DNA from: Acidobacteriota bacterium
GTDB taxonomy: Bacteria; Acidobacteriota; Terriglobia; Terriglobales; Acidobacteriaceae
Assembly (NCBI GenBank): GCA_021805955.1
Contig: JAJZDO010000928.1
Location: 1-6,727, forward strand
Direction of reading: 5' to 3'
DNA length: 6,727 nt
Shown piece by piece: positions 5,246 through 6,727 of this stretch. The translations under genes were made by a program, and so were the position numbers. Below the pieces are notes generated by a model. That model was not told the origin of the DNA. It saw only the letters and a list, made by a program, of their open reading frames with translations, and did no database searches. Position 1 is the first letter of the stretch. Every line of letters starts with the position of its first letter.

Positions 5246-5435
5246 TTTTTGATTCGTCGTATCAGAGCGGCCAATTTTTCGCACGATCACTCTGCACATA
5301 ACCAACCATAGAAAGACCAGCACGCAGATGACGATTCATTCAGAATGATTTTCCAATTGGCTTTTTCAGAGTCTATTACAAATAAGAATTCGCACGATTC
5401 GCCGATTGTGCACACAATGGATTAGGAGCAATACT
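5246..5435 (+). promoter_or_regulatory. AT-rich leader before the FAD oxidoreductase
   Basis: This 190-bp gap is visibly more AT-rich than the genes around it and too long for a tight operon junction, so it may carry a separate promoter. TTGGCT at 5357-5362 could be a -35, but I found no good -10 at 16-18 bp. Other structure: a 10-bp direct repeat TTCGCACGAT at 5278-5287 and 5389-5398; a short TCATTC-A-GAATGA inverted repeat at 5336-5348; and a palindrome at 5405-5418. No coding sequence is evident. Confidence 0.35.
5405..5418. promoter_or_regulatory. Operator-like palindrome just before the FAD oxidoreductase RBS
   Basis: ATTGTG and CACAAT form perfect 6-bp arms around CA, with an 8-bp perfect palindrome TGTGCACA (5407-5414) inside. 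It ends five bases before the AGGAG ribosome binding site (5424-5428). That position suits a repressor site or a small RNA structure, but no regulator gene is in the window to match it. Confidence 0.35.
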
Positions 5436-6557
5436 TTGCACGACGAAGTTCTGATGATTGGTGGTGGCGTGGCAGGCTGCGCAGCCTCAATAGCCCTGGC
5501 TCGCAAGGGGCGCAGCGTCACGATGATTGAACGCGAACCAGCGCCCCGCCATAAGGTTTGTGGAGAGTTTCTGAGCGGCGAGGCCCTGGAGGATCTGCAT
5601 CTGCTTGGCATTGATGCCGCGTCTCTGGGAGCCGTGCCGATCGACTACGTTCGACTCGCCACGACAAGGCGCGCTGCGACGGCCCCGCTGCCGTTTCCGG
5701 CAAAGTCCCTAACGCGCAAGACTCTCGACACCGCGCTGATCGCCGAGGCGATCAGCGCGGGAGTCCGCGTTGAGTGCGGGCGCAGTGTCGAATCGCTGAG
5801 CCGGACAGCCGACAACCACTGGCAGGCTACGCTTGACGACGGGACAACGTACAAGGCTCCGACGGCATTTCTCGCCACAGGCAAACACGATCTGCGAGGT
5901 CACAGACGCCCCAAAGATCGTCATCAATGGGTCGGCTTCAAGATGTACTTCCGACTGTCTGCCGCTCAAACCGCAGATCTGGCGGACGCTTCGGAGCTAA
6001 CGCTCTACGCTGGCGGCTATGGCGGCATCCAGCCCGTGGAAGACGGCATGGCGAATTTTTGCTGTGTGGTGCAACGGCGGTATTTTGCGCGCGCGGGTCT
6101 TCGGTGGGAGAGCCTTCTGGCAAAGATGAAACAGGACTGCCCTCACCTCGCAATGCGGCTGGAGGGTGCGCAACCGCTGCTTGACAAGCCCATCACCATT
6201 GCGCACATTCCCTACGGCTACATCCGCCGCGAAACCGAGGACGGACTCTACTGCATCGGGGATCAGGCTGCCGTAATTCCATCGTTTACGGGCGATGGCA
6301 TCTCGATCGCGCTGCACACGGCTCGCCGTGCCGCCGCTGCCTATCTTGCCGGAGAATCAGCACCGATATTTCAGGCAAAGCTCCGCACCGCCATGCTGCC
6401 CCAGATGCGCATAGCGGAACTGGCTGCCAATGGCATGAACAATGCCCTCGCGCGCGCTGTGCTTCCTTTCTGCCTGCGGATATGGCCTGGGGCTATGCGC
6501 GTAACGGCAAAACTCACGCGAGTCACACAGCCCGCAGCACAGGCATTCGCAGGCTGA
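5436..6557 (+). CDS. FAD-dependent oxidoreductase (geranylgeranyl reductase/aromatic hydroxylase type), TTG start
   Basis: A 373-residue flavoprotein. The N-terminal Rossmann dinucleotide-binding motif is VLMIGGGVAGCAASIAL (5-21), with Glu32 in MIERE as the expected ribose-binding acid at the end of strand 2. KVCGEFLSGEAL (40-51) is the conserved block seen in geranylgeranyl-reductase-like and related flavin monooxygenases, and the second FAD motif GDQAAVIPSFTGDG is at about 275-288. The start is the TTG at 5436: AGGAG (5424-5428) is seven bases upstream and the first beta-strand follows directly. A TTG at 5406, in frame, lies upstream of that site, and the first ATG (residue 7) would cut the strand. 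In a type III PKS locus such an enzyme most plausibly hydroxylates or oxidises the phenolic product towards a quinone, as SrsC does in Streptomyces griseus; double-bond reduction of an isoprenoid chain is the alternative. Confidence 0.88.
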   Translation: MHDEVLMIGGGVAGCAASIALARKGRSVTMIEREPAPRHKVCGEFLSGEALEDLHLLGIDAASLGAVPIDYVRLATTRRAATAPLPFPAKSLTRKTLDTALIAEAISAGVRVECGRSVESLSRTADNHWQATLDDGTTYKAPTAFLATGKHDLRGHRRPKDRHQWVGFKMYFRLSAAQTADLADASELTLYAGGYGGIQPVEDGMANFCCVVQRRYFARAGLRWESLLAKMKQDCPHLAMRLEGAQPLLDKPITIAHIPYGYIRRETEDGLYCIGDQAAVIPSFTGDGISIALHTARRAAAAYLAGESAPIFQAKLRTAMLPQMRIAELAANGMNNALARAVLPFCLRIWPGAMRVTAKLTRVTQPAAQAFAG

Positions 6558-6611
6558 AAACAAGCCCCCAAAATTATTCCAGTTAGTCAACTTCTTGAAT
6601 TTGGAGACGAA

Positions 6612-6727
6612 ATGAAATCGTTCGCTGTGCTCGCGCTCGCCGCCGTCCTCGGCCCCGTCGCTCTTGCCCAATCTCAAACCTTTGCGGTCAATCCGAATGC
6701 CAGCGAAGTCAGGATGACTCTCAACAC
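6612..6727 (+). CDS. Exported YceI-family protein, N-terminal part
   Basis: Only the first 38 complete codons are in the window. The ATG has GGAG (6603-6606) five bases upstream. Residues 1-19 (Lys2, then AVLALAAVLGPVALA) form a clear type I signal peptide with cleavage before QSQ. The mature start, QTFAVNPNASEVRMTLN, fits the first strand of the YceI fold, where a short x-F-x-V/I-D/N-P segment is followed by a strand of the S-x-V-x-F type. YceI proteins are periplasmic lipocalin-like barrels that bind polyisoprenoid or quinone-like lipids. The gene begins 54 bp after the FAD oxidoreductase on the same strand, so co-transcription is plausible. The family call rests on a short segment; another small exported protein is possible. 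Confidence 0.6.
   Translation, partial: MKSFAVLALAAVLGPVALAQSQTFAVNPNASEVRMTLN

Noticed and set aside
5406..5435. Upstream TTG start at 5406 for the FAD oxidoreductase
   Set aside because: It would place the AGGAG site inside the coding sequence and inside an operator-like palindrome region; TTG 5436 has ideal spacing.

Overview
The window looks like chromosomal DNA from a Gram-negative, moderately high-GC bacterium, most likely an acidobacterium of the Terriglobia/Acidobacteriaceae type. That placement is an inference from the overall feel of the proteins (exported S9 peptidase, exported dienelactone hydrolase-like protein, YceI protein, this style of type III PKS locus) and not a proof. 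No rRNA, tRNA, insertion sequence, CRISPR array or phage gene was seen.

Left part (1-2178, all minus strand): the start of an exported S9-type peptidase that runs off the left edge (1-428); translation initiation factor IF-3, infC (534-1148), whose best-supported start codon is AUC; and an exported dienelactone hydrolase-family protein (1252-2088). A promoter (-35 at 2173-2178, -10 at 2150-2155) fits the hydrolase. An extended -10 (1226-1234) plus a leader hairpin fits infC. A nested hairpin with a T-run (453-503) probably ends the infC transcript. infC stands alone: no rpmI or rplT follows it.

Middle (about 2104-2732): a long gap between divergent transcription units. It holds a 20-bp-period tandem repeat, an 8-bp-stem palindrome and two weak ORFs linked by ATGA overlaps. 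I see no convincing forward promoter in it.

Right part (2733-6727, all plus strand): a type III polyketide synthase (2733-3794), a class I SAM methyltransferase overlapping it by 11 bp (3784-4509), a DUF2306-like multi-pass membrane protein (4610-5245), an FAD-dependent oxidoreductase of the geranylgeranyl-reductase/aromatic-hydroxylase type with a TTG start (5436-6557), and the start of an exported YceI-family protein (6612 to the edge). Together these suggest a small lipid-polyketide pathway. The synthase would make an alkyl-resorcinol, pyrone or related phenolic lipid, and the methyltransferase and flavoenzyme would tailor it, possibly to a quinone. The membrane protein and the periplasmic YceI protein (a family that binds isoprenoid-quinone-like lipids) could handle or use the product. 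The enzyme families are clear; the product and the roles of the last two genes are hypotheses.
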